From Burkholderia sp. PAMC 26561 (GTDB taxonomy: Bacteria; Pseudomonadota; Gammaproteobacteria; Burkholderiales; Burkholderiaceae), in contig NZ_CP014306.1 in the NCBI RefSeq assembly GCF_001557535.2, positions 2,356,001 to 2,420,000 on the forward strand: a DNA stretch of 64,000 nt. Reading direction: 5' to 3'. The translations under genes were made by a program, and so were the position numbers. A model generated the notes under the pieces. It searched no databases. It saw only the letters and a program-made list of their open reading frames with translations, and was not told the DNA's origin. Positions within the stretch are counted from its first letter, which is position 1. Every line of letters begins with the position of its first letter. Of this stretch, positions 44,325-52,139 are shown piece after piece.

Positions 44325-44978
44325 TCAGTTCTTGGTGCCGAACAGCCGGTCGCCGGCGTCCCCCAGGCCCGGGACAATGTATGCGTGCTCGTTCAAATGG
44401 GAATCGAGCGAGGCGACGTAAAGCTTCACGTCAGGGTGGGCATCGGAGAAAACCTTCACGCCTTCAGGCGCCGCGACCAGCGCGACGAAGATGATGTTTT
44501 CACCCAGCACCTTGCGCCGTTTCATGACGTCGACCGCGTGCACGGCCGAATAGCCGGTCGCGAGCATGGGGTCGCACAAGATGAACACGCGCTCCTCGAG
44601 ATCCGGGGGCAGGCGCACGAGATACTCGACCGGCCGGTGATCTTCCGCCCGATACACCCCGATGTGCCCCACGCGTGCCGACGGAATCAGGTCCAGCAGC
44701 CCGTCCGACATGCCGATGCCGGCGCGCAGCACGGGCACGATGGCGAGCTTCTTGCCCGCAATGACAGGTGCGTCGATGGTAACGAGCGGTGTCTCGACAC
44801 GCTTCGTGGTCAGCGTCAGGTTGCGCGTGATCTCGTAACCCATCAGCAGCGTGATTTCGCGCAGCAATTCGCGGAATGTACGGGTGGACGTGTCCTTGTC
44901 CCGCATGTGAGTCAGCTTGTGCTGGATCAGCGGGTGGTTGAGGATGAAAAGATTCGGAAAGCGGCTGTCCTGGTTCAT
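44325..44978 (-). CDS. upp: Uracil phosphoribosyltransferase
   Basis: 217 residues. PRTase with [29 protein letters not shown] at the start, PRPP loop [20 protein letters not shown] and the C-terminal [16 protein letters not shown] uracil-binding segment. It salvages uracil to UMP. The protein is complete and standard in length. An in-frame longer frame on the same strand (to 45159) is not supported. Confidence 0.95.
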   Translation of the reverse strand: MNQDSRFPNLFILNHPLIQHKLTHMRDKDTSTRTFRELLREITLLMGYEITRNLTLTTKRVETPLVTIDAPVIAGKKLAIVPVLRAGIGMSDGLLDLIPSARVGHIGVYRAEDHRPVEYLVRLPPDLEERVFILCDPMLATGYSAVHAVDVMKRRKVLGENIIFVALVAAPEGVKVFSDAHPDVKLYVASLDSHLNEHAYIVPGLGDAGDRLFGTKN

Positions 44979-45199
44979 GGTGTTCGCGCGGTTGCCGCGG
45001 CATTAAATGTGGTTTCGGGTCATGCTTGTGACGCAGATTGTCGGTGCGGCTGCTTTCAAACCGCGCGTGCAGGGCGGTTTCAATTGCTGAGCTTGGGCAG
45101 TGCCGCCAGTTTACCCAAATTAGGGGCGCTGAAAGTGGAGATTGCGGGCGACAGGCCATCCGGTCTATTGCACGGCCGACGTCCGATCCCTCATTCTTC

Positions 45200-45230
45200 T
45201 AGAATTGCATCATGCGATCCAATGCATGAT
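45200..45230 (+). promoter_or_regulatory. Possible promoter/operator upstream of the SDR gene
   Basis: TAGAAT (45200-45205) is a -10-like box. Just downstream lies an inverted repeat ATCATGC-8 bp-GCATGAT (45209-45215 and 45224-45230), placed where an operator would overlap the transcription start. No strong -35 is seen. The rest of 44979-45327 holds nothing I can assign. Confidence 0.35.
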
Positions 45231-45327
45231 TGCGAGCCGGGATCCGGCCGACATTCGAAATTCCGCTTGGACCGGTGCAAACCTGTCAAAGCGCGGGCAA
45301 CTAGCGGACAACTACAAAGGGACAGCA

Positions 45328-46107
45328 ATGGACATGGGAATCAAGGGGCGCACGGCGCTCGTATGTGCGGCCAGCAAGGGTTTGGGGCGCGGCTGCGCGG
45401 AAGCGTTGGCCGCCGAAGGCGTCAACCTCGTGATCGTGGCGCGCACGGCGGTGCCGCTGGAAGCCACGGCGGAGCACATTCGAGTGACCTATGGCGTGAA
45501 CGTGACGGCGGTCGCCTGCGACATCACCTCGCCGGAGGGGCACGCGGCGGCGCTGGCCGCTTGTCCGGCGCCCGACATTCTCGTGAATAACGCCGGTGGT
45601 CCGCCGCCGGGCGACTTCCGCCAGTTTTCCCGCGATGACTGGATCAAGGCGCTCGACTCGAACATGCTCACGCCTATCGAGCTGATCAAGCAGACGCTCG
45701 ACGGCATGATCGAACGGGGTTTCGGGCGGATCGTGAACATCACGAGTTCGTCGGTGAAGGCGCCTATCGACGTGCTGGGCTTGTCGAACGGCGCGCGTTC
45801 GGGGCTGACGGGGTTTATCGCGGGATTGTCGCGCAAGGTGGCGGCAAGCGGCGTGACCATCAACAACCTGCTGCCAGGTTCCTTCGACACCGACCGCCTC
45901 GTCACCACGTTCGCGGCCGACGCGAAGGCGAACAACATCAGCGTGGAAGAAGCCAAGAAGCGCCGCATGAGCAAGTTGCCTGCCGGCCGCTTCGGCTCGC
46001 CGGAAGAGTTCGGCAAGGCGTGCGCTTATTTGTGCAGCGTGCATGCGGGGTACATCACGGGACAAAACCTGCTGATCGACGGCGGCGCGTATCCGGGCAC
46101 TTACTGA
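45328..46107 (+). CDS. Short-chain dehydrogenase/reductase with an atypical active site
   Basis: 259 residues from ATG 45328 (AAAGGGA upstream). Rossmann features: cofactor loop CAASKGLGRGCAEAL, CDITSPEG, NNAGG in ILVNNAGGPPPG and the closing GQNLLIDGGAYPGTY. The segment that should hold the catalytic YxxxK reads LSNGARSGLTG, so Tyr is replaced by Ser153 or Leu152 and Lys by Arg157. Members of this SNxxR subgroup are annotated as SDRs but may use another mechanism or not be reductases. It is 62 bp before mgsA on the same strand. Confidence 0.82.
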   Translation: MDMGIKGRTALVCAASKGLGRGCAEALAAEGVNLVIVARTAVPLEATAEHIRVTYGVNVTAVACDITSPEGHAAALAACPAPDILVNNAGGPPPGDFRQFSRDDWIKALDSNMLTPIELIKQTLDGMIERGFGRIVNITSSSVKAPIDVLGLSNGARSGLTGFIAGLSRKVAASGVTINNLLPGSFDTDRLVTTFAADAKANNISVEEAKKRRMSKLPAGRFGSPEEFGKACAYLCSVHAGYITGQNLLIDGGAYPGTY

Positions 46108-46169
46108 CGTATCGATGTATTGAAGTATCGGCACCGAACCCATAACAACCCATGACAGAGAGACATTCG

Positions 46170-46559
46170 ATGAACCCACGCGTCGCGCTGATCGCGCACG
46201 ACATGAAAAAGGATGACATCGTGGCGCTGGCCGGCGAGTTCGCGGCGACGCTCGCGCAGTGCCGGCTGCTGGCAACGGGCACGACCGGCGCGCGTATCGC
46301 GGCAGCTCACGGACTGGAGGTGGAGCGCAAGTTGTCCGGGCCGTTTGGCGGCGACCTGCAGATTGGCGCTGAACTGGCGGAGGGCCGCGTCGACCTGGTG
46401 ATCTTCCTGCGCGACCCCATGACGCCACAGCCGCACGAGCCGGACATCAACGCTTTGGTTCGCGCCTGCGACGTCCATAACGTCGCGTGCGCCACGAACC
46501 TCGCAACGGCGCGCATGATTCTCGACGACTTGAAGCTGCGACTGGGCAGGGCCGCTTAG
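46170..46559 (+). CDS. mgsA: Methylglyoxal synthase
   Basis: 129 residues from ATG 46170 (GAGAGA upstream); ATG 46152 would add six. Family features: [55 protein letters not shown] and the catalytic aspartate in [17 protein letters not shown]. MgsA converts dihydroxyacetone phosphate to methylglyoxal and phosphate, relieving sugar-phosphate build-up. It sits between an SDR and a quinone oxidoreductase, genes of a kind that could detoxify reactive carbonyls (inference). Confidence 0.93.
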   Translation: MNPRVALIAHDMKKDDIVALAGEFAATLAQCRLLATGTTGARIAAAHGLEVERKLSGPFGGDLQIGAELAEGRVDLVIFLRDPMTPQPHEPDINALVRACDVHNVACATNLATARMILDDLKLRLGRAA

Positions 46560-46636
46560 ATAGGGCCGCTAAACCAGGCTTGGCGTTGCGTTTGCTGGTC
46601 ATTGGACGCGCAAGCGCCCTCAACACGGAGACAACG

Positions 46637-47611
46637 GTGACAAAAGCAATTCGATTCGAAAAAACGGGCGGCCCCGAAGTATTGAAATGGGTCGATGTGG
46701 AAGTGGGCGCGCCGGGCAAGGGCGAGATCCGCGTGAAGCATCACGCGGTGGGCCTGAACTATATCGACGTGTATTTCCGAACCGGGCTTTATCCGATGCC
46801 GTTGCCGGGTGGCATCGGCATGGAAGCGGCGGGCGAGGTCACCGCAGTGGGTGAGGGCGTGACCGGGTTCAAGGTCGGTGACCGGGTGGCCTATGCGTCG
46901 CGGCCGCCGGGCGCCTATGCCGAGGAACGCGTCATGTCGACGCAATATGTGGTGAGCCTGCCCGACGCCATCAGCTACGAGGACGCTGCCTCCGTGATGC
47001 TGCAGGGTCTGACCGCGCAGTACCTGTTGCGCAGGACCTATCGTGTGAAGGCGGGCGACACTGTACTGATTCACGCCGCCGCGGGCGGAGTTGGCATGCT
47101 TGCCTGCCAGTGGGCGAAGGCGCTCGGTGCGACCGTGATCGGCACGGTCGGATCGGACGAAAAAGCAGCGCTCGCCAAGGCGCATGGCTGCGATCATCCG
47201 ATCGTCTATACGCGGGAGGATTTTACCAAGCGTGTGCGTGAAATCACGAATGGCGCGGGCGTTCCCGTGGTCTACGATTCGATCGGCAAGGACACGTATA
47301 CGGCGTCGCTGGATTGCCTCGCGCCGCTCGGCATGTTCGTGAGCTTCGGCAATACGTCGGGTCCGTTGCCGCCGATCGACTCATCGGAATTCGCCGGGCG
47401 CGGGTCGCTTTATTTCACGCGCCCGACGTTGTTCAGTTATATCGCCAAGCGCAGCGATCTCGAGCAGATGGCCGCTGAGCTCTTCGATGTATTGACGACG
47501 GGGCAGGTCAAGACGAGCGTGCGCCAGCGTTATCCGCTCTCGGAAGCGGCAAGGGCTCACGAGGATCTCGAAGCACGCCGGACGACCGGGTCGACGATCC
47601 TGCAGCCTTGA
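46637..47611 (+). CDS. NADPH:quinone oxidoreductase (zeta-crystallin type)
   Basis: 324 residues from GTG 46637 (VTKAIRFEKTGGPEVL, CGGAG upstream). MDR superfamily without the zinc residues: GLNYIDVYFRTGLYPMPLPGGIGMEAAGEV, GDRVAYASRPPGAYAEERV, Rossmann AAAGGVGMLACQWAKALGA. It likely reduces quinones or enals with NADPH (QorA group). It follows mgsA by 77 bp. The ORF is open upstream to 46487 inside mgsA but shows no similarity there. Confidence 0.9.
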   Translation: MTKAIRFEKTGGPEVLKWVDVEVGAPGKGEIRVKHHAVGLNYIDVYFRTGLYPMPLPGGIGMEAAGEVTAVGEGVTGFKVGDRVAYASRPPGAYAEERVMSTQYVVSLPDAISYEDAASVMLQGLTAQYLLRRTYRVKAGDTVLIHAAAGGVGMLACQWAKALGATVIGTVGSDEKAALAKAHGCDHPIVYTREDFTKRVREITNGAGVPVVYDSIGKDTYTASLDCLAPLGMFVSFGNTSGPLPPIDSSEFAGRGSLYFTRPTLFSYIAKRSDLEQMAAELFDVLTTGQVKTSVRQRYPLSEAARAHEDLEARRTTGSTILQP

Positions 47612-47669
47612 GCGAATGAGACGGCGCGGCGCTGACCGGGTGTGGACGGTGCTGGCGCCGCGCTCTTTC

Positions 47670-47687
47670 TTTACACAATTTTTATGC
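47670..47687 (+). promoter_or_regulatory. T-rich KdpE-box-like sequence before kdpD
   Basis: TTTACACAATTTTTATGC, with a second CTTTATGCC at 47711-47719. The pattern resembles the T-rich KdpE target and kdpFABC promoter region of other proteobacteria, but here it lies upstream of kdpD. The interval 47612-47894 has no other gene; no kdpFABC remnant could be read from it. Confidence 0.45.
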
Positions 47688-47894
47688 TCGCGCATCGACC
47701 TTTGATCCGGTCTTTATGCCAACGCGCTTAATGTTCGAGCCATCGCAGGCTATGCAGACGTCTTAGGCCAAACGGCGGAGGATACAAGTCAGCCCCAGTT
47801 AAGCATACTGGGACAGTCGCATACCGACGCGCCGGGTCTTCGCGTCGATATGCTCGTCCCCGCCAGGCATGCGACCGCTCCTGAACACTGAAAA

Positions 47895-50726
47895 ATGAAT
47901 CGCCCGAACCCAGACGAGCTGCTGGACAAGCTGCAAAGAGAAGAAGAAAAGCGTCATCGCGGACGGCTGAAGATATTTTTTGGCGCATCGGCCGGCGTGG
48001 GGAAGACCTACGCCATGCTGCTTGCCGCGCGGCGGCGCAAGGAGCAGGGCGACGATGTGGTTATCGGCATCGTGGAAACGCATGGCCGGACCGAGACCGC
48101 CGCGCTCACCGAGGACCTGGAACACCTGCCGCTTGCGCAGATCGCGTACCGCGGCCATTCGCTGCAGGACTTCGATCTCGACACCGCCCTGCTGCGCCAT
48201 CCGCAACTGATTCTGGTCGATGAACTCGCGCATTCCAACGTCCCCGGCGCGCGTCATCTGAAACGCTGGCAGGACGTGCATGAGCTGCTCGACGCGGGTA
48301 TCGATGTCTACACCACCGTCAACGTCCAGCATCTGGAAAGCCTGAATGACATCGTCGGCCAGATCACGCAGATCCGCGTGTTCGAGACGGTTCCTGACCG
48401 CGTGCTGGATCAGGCCGACGAAGTGACGCTCGTGGACCTTCCGCCCGAAGAGCTGCTGGAACGGCTGCGTGACGGCAAGGTGTACATGCCGCAGCAGGCA
48501 GAACATGCCGTGCGCAATTTCTTCCGCAAGGGCAATCTGATCGCGCTACGGGAACTGGCGCTGCGGCGCACGGCAGATCGCGTCGATGCCCAGATGCGTG
48601 AGTATCGGGCGGACCGGTCTATCGAGCGCATCTGGCAGGCGCGTGAACGGCTGGTGGTCTGCATCGGTCCCGGGCCGGAAGCGCCTACACTCGTGCGCGC
48701 AGCGGCACGGCTCGCTGCCAGTCTGCGTTCCGACTGGATCGCGGTGTACGTCGAAACACCGCGCTTGCAAAAACTGTCCGATGCCCGTCGCGAACGCACC
48801 CTCGCCGCGCTGAAGCTCGCGGCCGAACTCGGCGCGGAGACGGTTACGCTGGCTGGCGCGGATGCCGTCGCTACGCTGATTGGTTATGCGCAGGCTCGCA
48901 ATGCATCGAAGCTTGTTGCAGGAGCGTCGGCGCGACGTGGTTTTGATCGCTGGCTAAAACGGCCGTTTGGTGAGCGGCTGGCGGAGCGCGCAGGGGACCT
49001 CGACCTTACGCTGATTCGCGCACGCGAAGGTGAGAAGAACCCAGCGCTGACGCAGAAAGACAAAGCTGGCGGAGGTGAATGGCGAGACACGTTGGGCGCT
49101 GCCCGCGAGCAACGCTCGGCGCCGCGTGGCTACCTGTACGCCGTCGCCATCTGCGCAGTCATCACGGTGCTTGCCAGCCAGATTCGTGACCGCTTCGATC
49201 TCACCAATCTCGTGATGCTATATCTGGTCGGCGTGATCTATACGGCGGCGCGAATCGGGCGCGGTCCGGGCGTGCTTCTGTCGTTTCTGAGCGTAGCCGC
49301 CTTCGACTTCTTTTTTGTGCCGCCGCGCATGTCGTTGTCGGTCACGGACACGCAATATCTGCTGACCTTTACCGGCATGTTGTTGACTTCGCTGGTGATC
49401 AGTCACCTGACGTCGAGTCTGCGGCGCGAAGCACGCGTTGCATCTAAACGCGAACGCCGCACGGGCGCCATGTATGCCATGGCGGGTGAACTCGGCGCGG
49501 CGCTCGCGACCGAGCAGATCGTGGGTATCGGCATGCGTCATGTCAGCGAAGTGTTTCGCGCAAAAGTCGCCATCTTGCTCCCCGATTCCGCCGATAAAGT
49601 CCGCCAGAAACTTGACCCTTCGGAACCTTCGGCCACAGCCTTGTTACTCGAGGAAAGTGCGCTTGATCTCGATGTCGGCCAATGGGTCTACGACCAGCAA
49701 AAGCCGGCCGGGCGAGGGACCGATACGTTGCCGGCCGCCGCAGCGCTTTATTTGCCGCTGAAGGCGCCAATGCGAACGCGTGGCGTGCTCGCGGTGATGA
49801 CGCACGACGCCAGTGAACTCGAGGTGCCCGAGCAGAAGCGCATGCTCGATGCGTTCGCCGCGCAGATCGCGCTTGCGCTGGAACGCGTGCATTACGTGGA
49901 CATCGCCCGTGATGCGCTTGTCAGCATGGAGTCCGAACGTCTTCGGAACTCGCTGCTGTCCGCAATCTCGCACGATCTGCGCACGCCGCTTACAACTATC
50001 GTCGGATTTGCATCCATGCTGGCGCAAGCCCATGGCGACGCCCGTTCGCCGGCAAATGTCGAGTTGATCTCGGCGATTCACGACGAATCGCTGCGCATGA
50101 CGAGTATCGTGACAAACCTGCTCGATATGGCTCGGCTGCAAGCCGGTGGCTTGCGCCTGAACCTGCAATGGTCGTTGCTCGAAGAAACGGTCGGGGCCGC
50201 GTTGCGCGCGTGTCGCCGAGTGCTGGATGGCCGTACGGTCGACGTCCGCTTGCCGGCCGACCTGCCGTTCCTGCAACTCGATGCCGTGCTGATGGAACGG
50301 CTCTTCTCGAATCTGCTGGAGAACGCTGCCAAGTACACGCCGACAGGCTCGAAACTCGTGATCGGCGCGCAGAACGTCAGCGCGGGTGGAAAGCCCTTTG
50401 TGCGTGTGTACATAGACGATAACGGGCCCGGTCTTCCCGCGAACATGGAAGACCGCGTCTTCGAGAAATTCACGCGTGGGGAGAAGGAGTCGGCAAAGCC
50501 GGGTATTGGCCTCGGGCTCTCGATCTGCCGCGCGATCGTGGAGGCCCACGGTGGTACGATCGGCGCTGACAATCGCCTGAGCGCGACCGCTCGAGAAACG
50601 CAAATAGAAGGCGCGCGCTTCTGGTTCACGCTGCCGGTCGAGCCCGCGCCGCCCGTCCCTTCTCTCTTCGATGAAGTCGAACAGGACTTCGCCGATTTCC
50701 CTCAGTCCGACCCGAAAAGCGCATGA
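47895..50726 (+). CDS. kdpD: Osmosensitive K+ sensor histidine kinase KdpD
   Basis: 943 residues. N-terminal KdpD domain with Walker A FFGASAGVGKTYAML and VDELAHSNVPGARHLKRWQDV (residues about 20-230), USP-like domain (VCIGPGPEAPTLVRAAARLA, about 250-370), four membrane helices near residues 415-520 (including FDFFFVPPRMSLSV), GAF-like region, HisKA with His693 in AISHDLRTPLT and HATPase (ENAAKYTPTGS, DNGPGLP, GIGLGLS). It senses low K+ and c-di-AMP in relatives and phosphorylates KdpE. It is coupled to kdpE by a 4-bp overlap. The kdpFABC pump genes are not adjacent. Confidence 0.95.
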   Translation: MNRPNPDELLDKLQREEEKRHRGRLKIFFGASAGVGKTYAMLLAARRRKEQGDDVVIGIVETHGRTETAALTEDLEHLPLAQIAYRGHSLQDFDLDTALLRHPQLILVDELAHSNVPGARHLKRWQDVHELLDAGIDVYTTVNVQHLESLNDIVGQITQIRVFETVPDRVLDQADEVTLVDLPPEELLERLRDGKVYMPQQAEHAVRNFFRKGNLIALRELALRRTADRVDAQMREYRADRSIERIWQARERLVVCIGPGPEAPTLVRAAARLAASLRSDWIAVYVETPRLQKLSDARRERTLAALKLAAELGAETVTLAGADAVATLIGYAQARNASKLVAGASARRGFDRWLKRPFGERLAERAGDLDLTLIRAREGEKNPALTQKDKAGGGEWRDTLGAAREQRSAPRGYLYAVAICAVITVLASQIRDRFDLTNLVMLYLVGVIYTAARIGRGPGVLLSFLSVAAFDFFFVPPRMSLSVTDTQYLLTFTGMLLTSLVISHLTSSLRREARVASKRERRTGAMYAMAGELGAALATEQIVGIGMRHVSEVFRAKVAILLPDSADKVRQKLDPSEPSATALLLEESALDLDVGQWVYDQQKPAGRGTDTLPAAAALYLPLKAPMRTRGVLAVMTHDASELEVPEQKRMLDAFAAQIALALERVHYVDIARDALVSMESERLRNSLLSAISHDLRTPLTTIVGFASMLAQAHGDARSPANVELISAIHDESLRMTSIVTNLLDMARLQAGGLRLNLQWSLLEETVGAALRACRRVLDGRTVDVRLPADLPFLQLDAVLMERLFSNLLENAAKYTPTGSKLVIGAQNVSAGGKPFVRVYIDDNGPGLPANMEDRVFEKFTRGEKESAKPGIGLGLSICRAIVEAHGGTIGADNRLSATARETQIEGARFWFTLPVEPAPPVPSLFDEVEQDFADFPQSDPKSA

Positions 50727-51421
50727 GCGAACCTACTGTCACCGTCGTGCTGATCGAGGACGAAAAGCAGATTCGCCGCTTCGTGCGTGCGTCGCTCGAG
50801 GCCGAAGGCATCACCGTGCACGAAGCGGAAACGGGCAAGCAAGGCCTGGTGGAAGCGGCCACGCGCAAGCCCGATCTGCTGATCGTGGATCTTGGTTTGC
50901 CGGATACGGATGGTCTCGATGTGATACGCGAGCTGCGGAGCTGGACGGAGCTGCCGGTGATCGTTTTATCGGCGCGTACGCAAGAGGAAGAAAAGGTCGC
51001 CGCGCTCGATGCTGGCGCGGACGATTACCTGACCAAGCCCTTCGGCGTATCGGAATTGATGGCGCGGATTCGCGCGCATTTGCGCCGGCGCAACCAGGCG
51101 GCATCGAGTGAATCGCCGTTGGTGAAATTCGGCGAAGTGTCCATCGATCTCGGCCTGCGTCAGGTGACCCGTGCAGGCGCGGCCGTGCATCTCACGCCGA
51201 TCGAATACAGGCTGCTTTCCACGCTCGTGCGGCATGCGGGCCGGGTGTTGACGCATCGTCAGTTGTTGCGCGAAGTGTGGGGGCCTTCACATGTGGAAAG
51301 CCACCACTATTTGCGCATCTACATGGCGCATCTACGGCAGAAGCTCGAACGCGACGCCGCCCAGCCCGAGCACATCGTGACTGAGACGGGCGTGGGCTAC
51401 CGGCTGGTCGGCGCGGTCTGA
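50723..51421 (+). CDS. kdpE: Response regulator KdpE
   Basis: 232 residues, OmpR/PhoB type. Receiver: VVLIEDEKQIRRFV, phosphoacceptor Asp56 in IVDLGLPDTDGL, PVIVLSARTQEEEKVAALDAGADDYLTKPFG. Winged helix: LTPIEYRLLSTLVRHAGRVLTHRQLLREVWGPSHVESHHYLRIYMAHLRQKLE. Normally it activates kdpFABC. It starts within the kdpD stop (ATGA) and its 3' end overlaps the convergent NAD(P)-binding gene by 25 bp. Confidence 0.95.
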   Translation: MSEPTVTVVLIEDEKQIRRFVRASLEAEGITVHEAETGKQGLVEAATRKPDLLIVDLGLPDTDGLDVIRELRSWTELPVIVLSARTQEEEKVAALDAGADDYLTKPFGVSELMARIRAHLRRRNQAASSESPLVKFGEVSIDLGLRQVTRAGAAVHLTPIEYRLLSTLVRHAGRVLTHRQLLREVWGPSHVESHHYLRIYMAHLRQKLERDAAQPEHIVTETGVGYRLVGAV

Positions 51422-52053
51422 ACGGTGTCGAGCGCCACGTCTATGGGCGTGTCGCCACCGACAAAACCGATCACCTCGTCGCGCACGCCGCGGGTAATGC
51501 ACGCCACTGTCACGCGCGCCACGTCGTCGCGTGACACCTGCAACGTACTGGCGTTGCGATCGGTTGCGAGCGCGATCGTGCCCCGGCCGGTTTCATCGGA
51601 TAGCGCCCCCGGACGCAAGATGACATACGGTACGCCGCTTGCCTGCACGTAATCGTCGGCTTCGCGTTTCATCTTCGAGTAGTGCTTGAGTTGGAGCGTG
51701 CTTGATTCCGGCCAATACGCCGAGATCGCGCTGATCACCACGAGTTGCTGCGTGCGGCGGCGTTTGGCGTAGTCGGCCGTGCGTTGAACGGCGTCGCGGT
51801 CGATCGCGCGTTCCTCGTTCACGCCTTCGCTTTCCGCCGATCCCGCCGCGTAAACGACGTGCGTGACGTCATCGAAGGCATGGGAGAAATCGTGCGTCAG
51901 ATCGCCCAGCACGATTTGCGCGCCGAGCGCCGCGAACTCACCGCGTTGCGTCGATTTGCGCAGCAGTACCTTGAAAGGAAGAGATGCGGCACGCAGTTGC
52001 CGGGCAACGTGACGCCCGGTGCGGCCATTTGCGCCGATGAGCAGGACTTTCAT
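51397..52053 (-). CDS. NAD(P)-binding atypical SDR (NmrA/YwnB-like)
   Basis: 218 residues. N-terminal VLLIGANGRTGRHVARQLRA (GxxGxxG), GDLTHDFSHAFDDVTHVVYAAGS, then the YwnB-like PYVILRPGALSDETGRGTI. This is the NAD(P)H-binding family (PF13460) of Burkholderia, often annotated as NAD(P)-dependent oxidoreductase. It is 86 bp downstream of mdtC on the same strand and may be co-transcribed. The substrate is unknown. Confidence 0.8.
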   Translation of the reverse strand: MKVLLIGANGRTGRHVARQLRAASLPFKVLLRKSTQRGEFAALGAQIVLGDLTHDFSHAFDDVTHVVYAAGSAESEGVNEERAIDRDAVQRTADYAKRRRTQQLVVISAISAYWPESSTLQLKHYSKMKREADDYVQASGVPYVILRPGALSDETGRGTIALATDRNASTLQVSRDDVARVTVACITRGVRDEVIGFVGGDTPIDVALDTVQTAPTSR

Positions 52054-52139
52054 CGCTGAAACGCTCCTTCTATTGGTGGGCAGACGGAAACGTTAAGCCA
52101 TTTTGGGGAATCCTGCTCAGGGCTTGTTATTGAAGCGTC

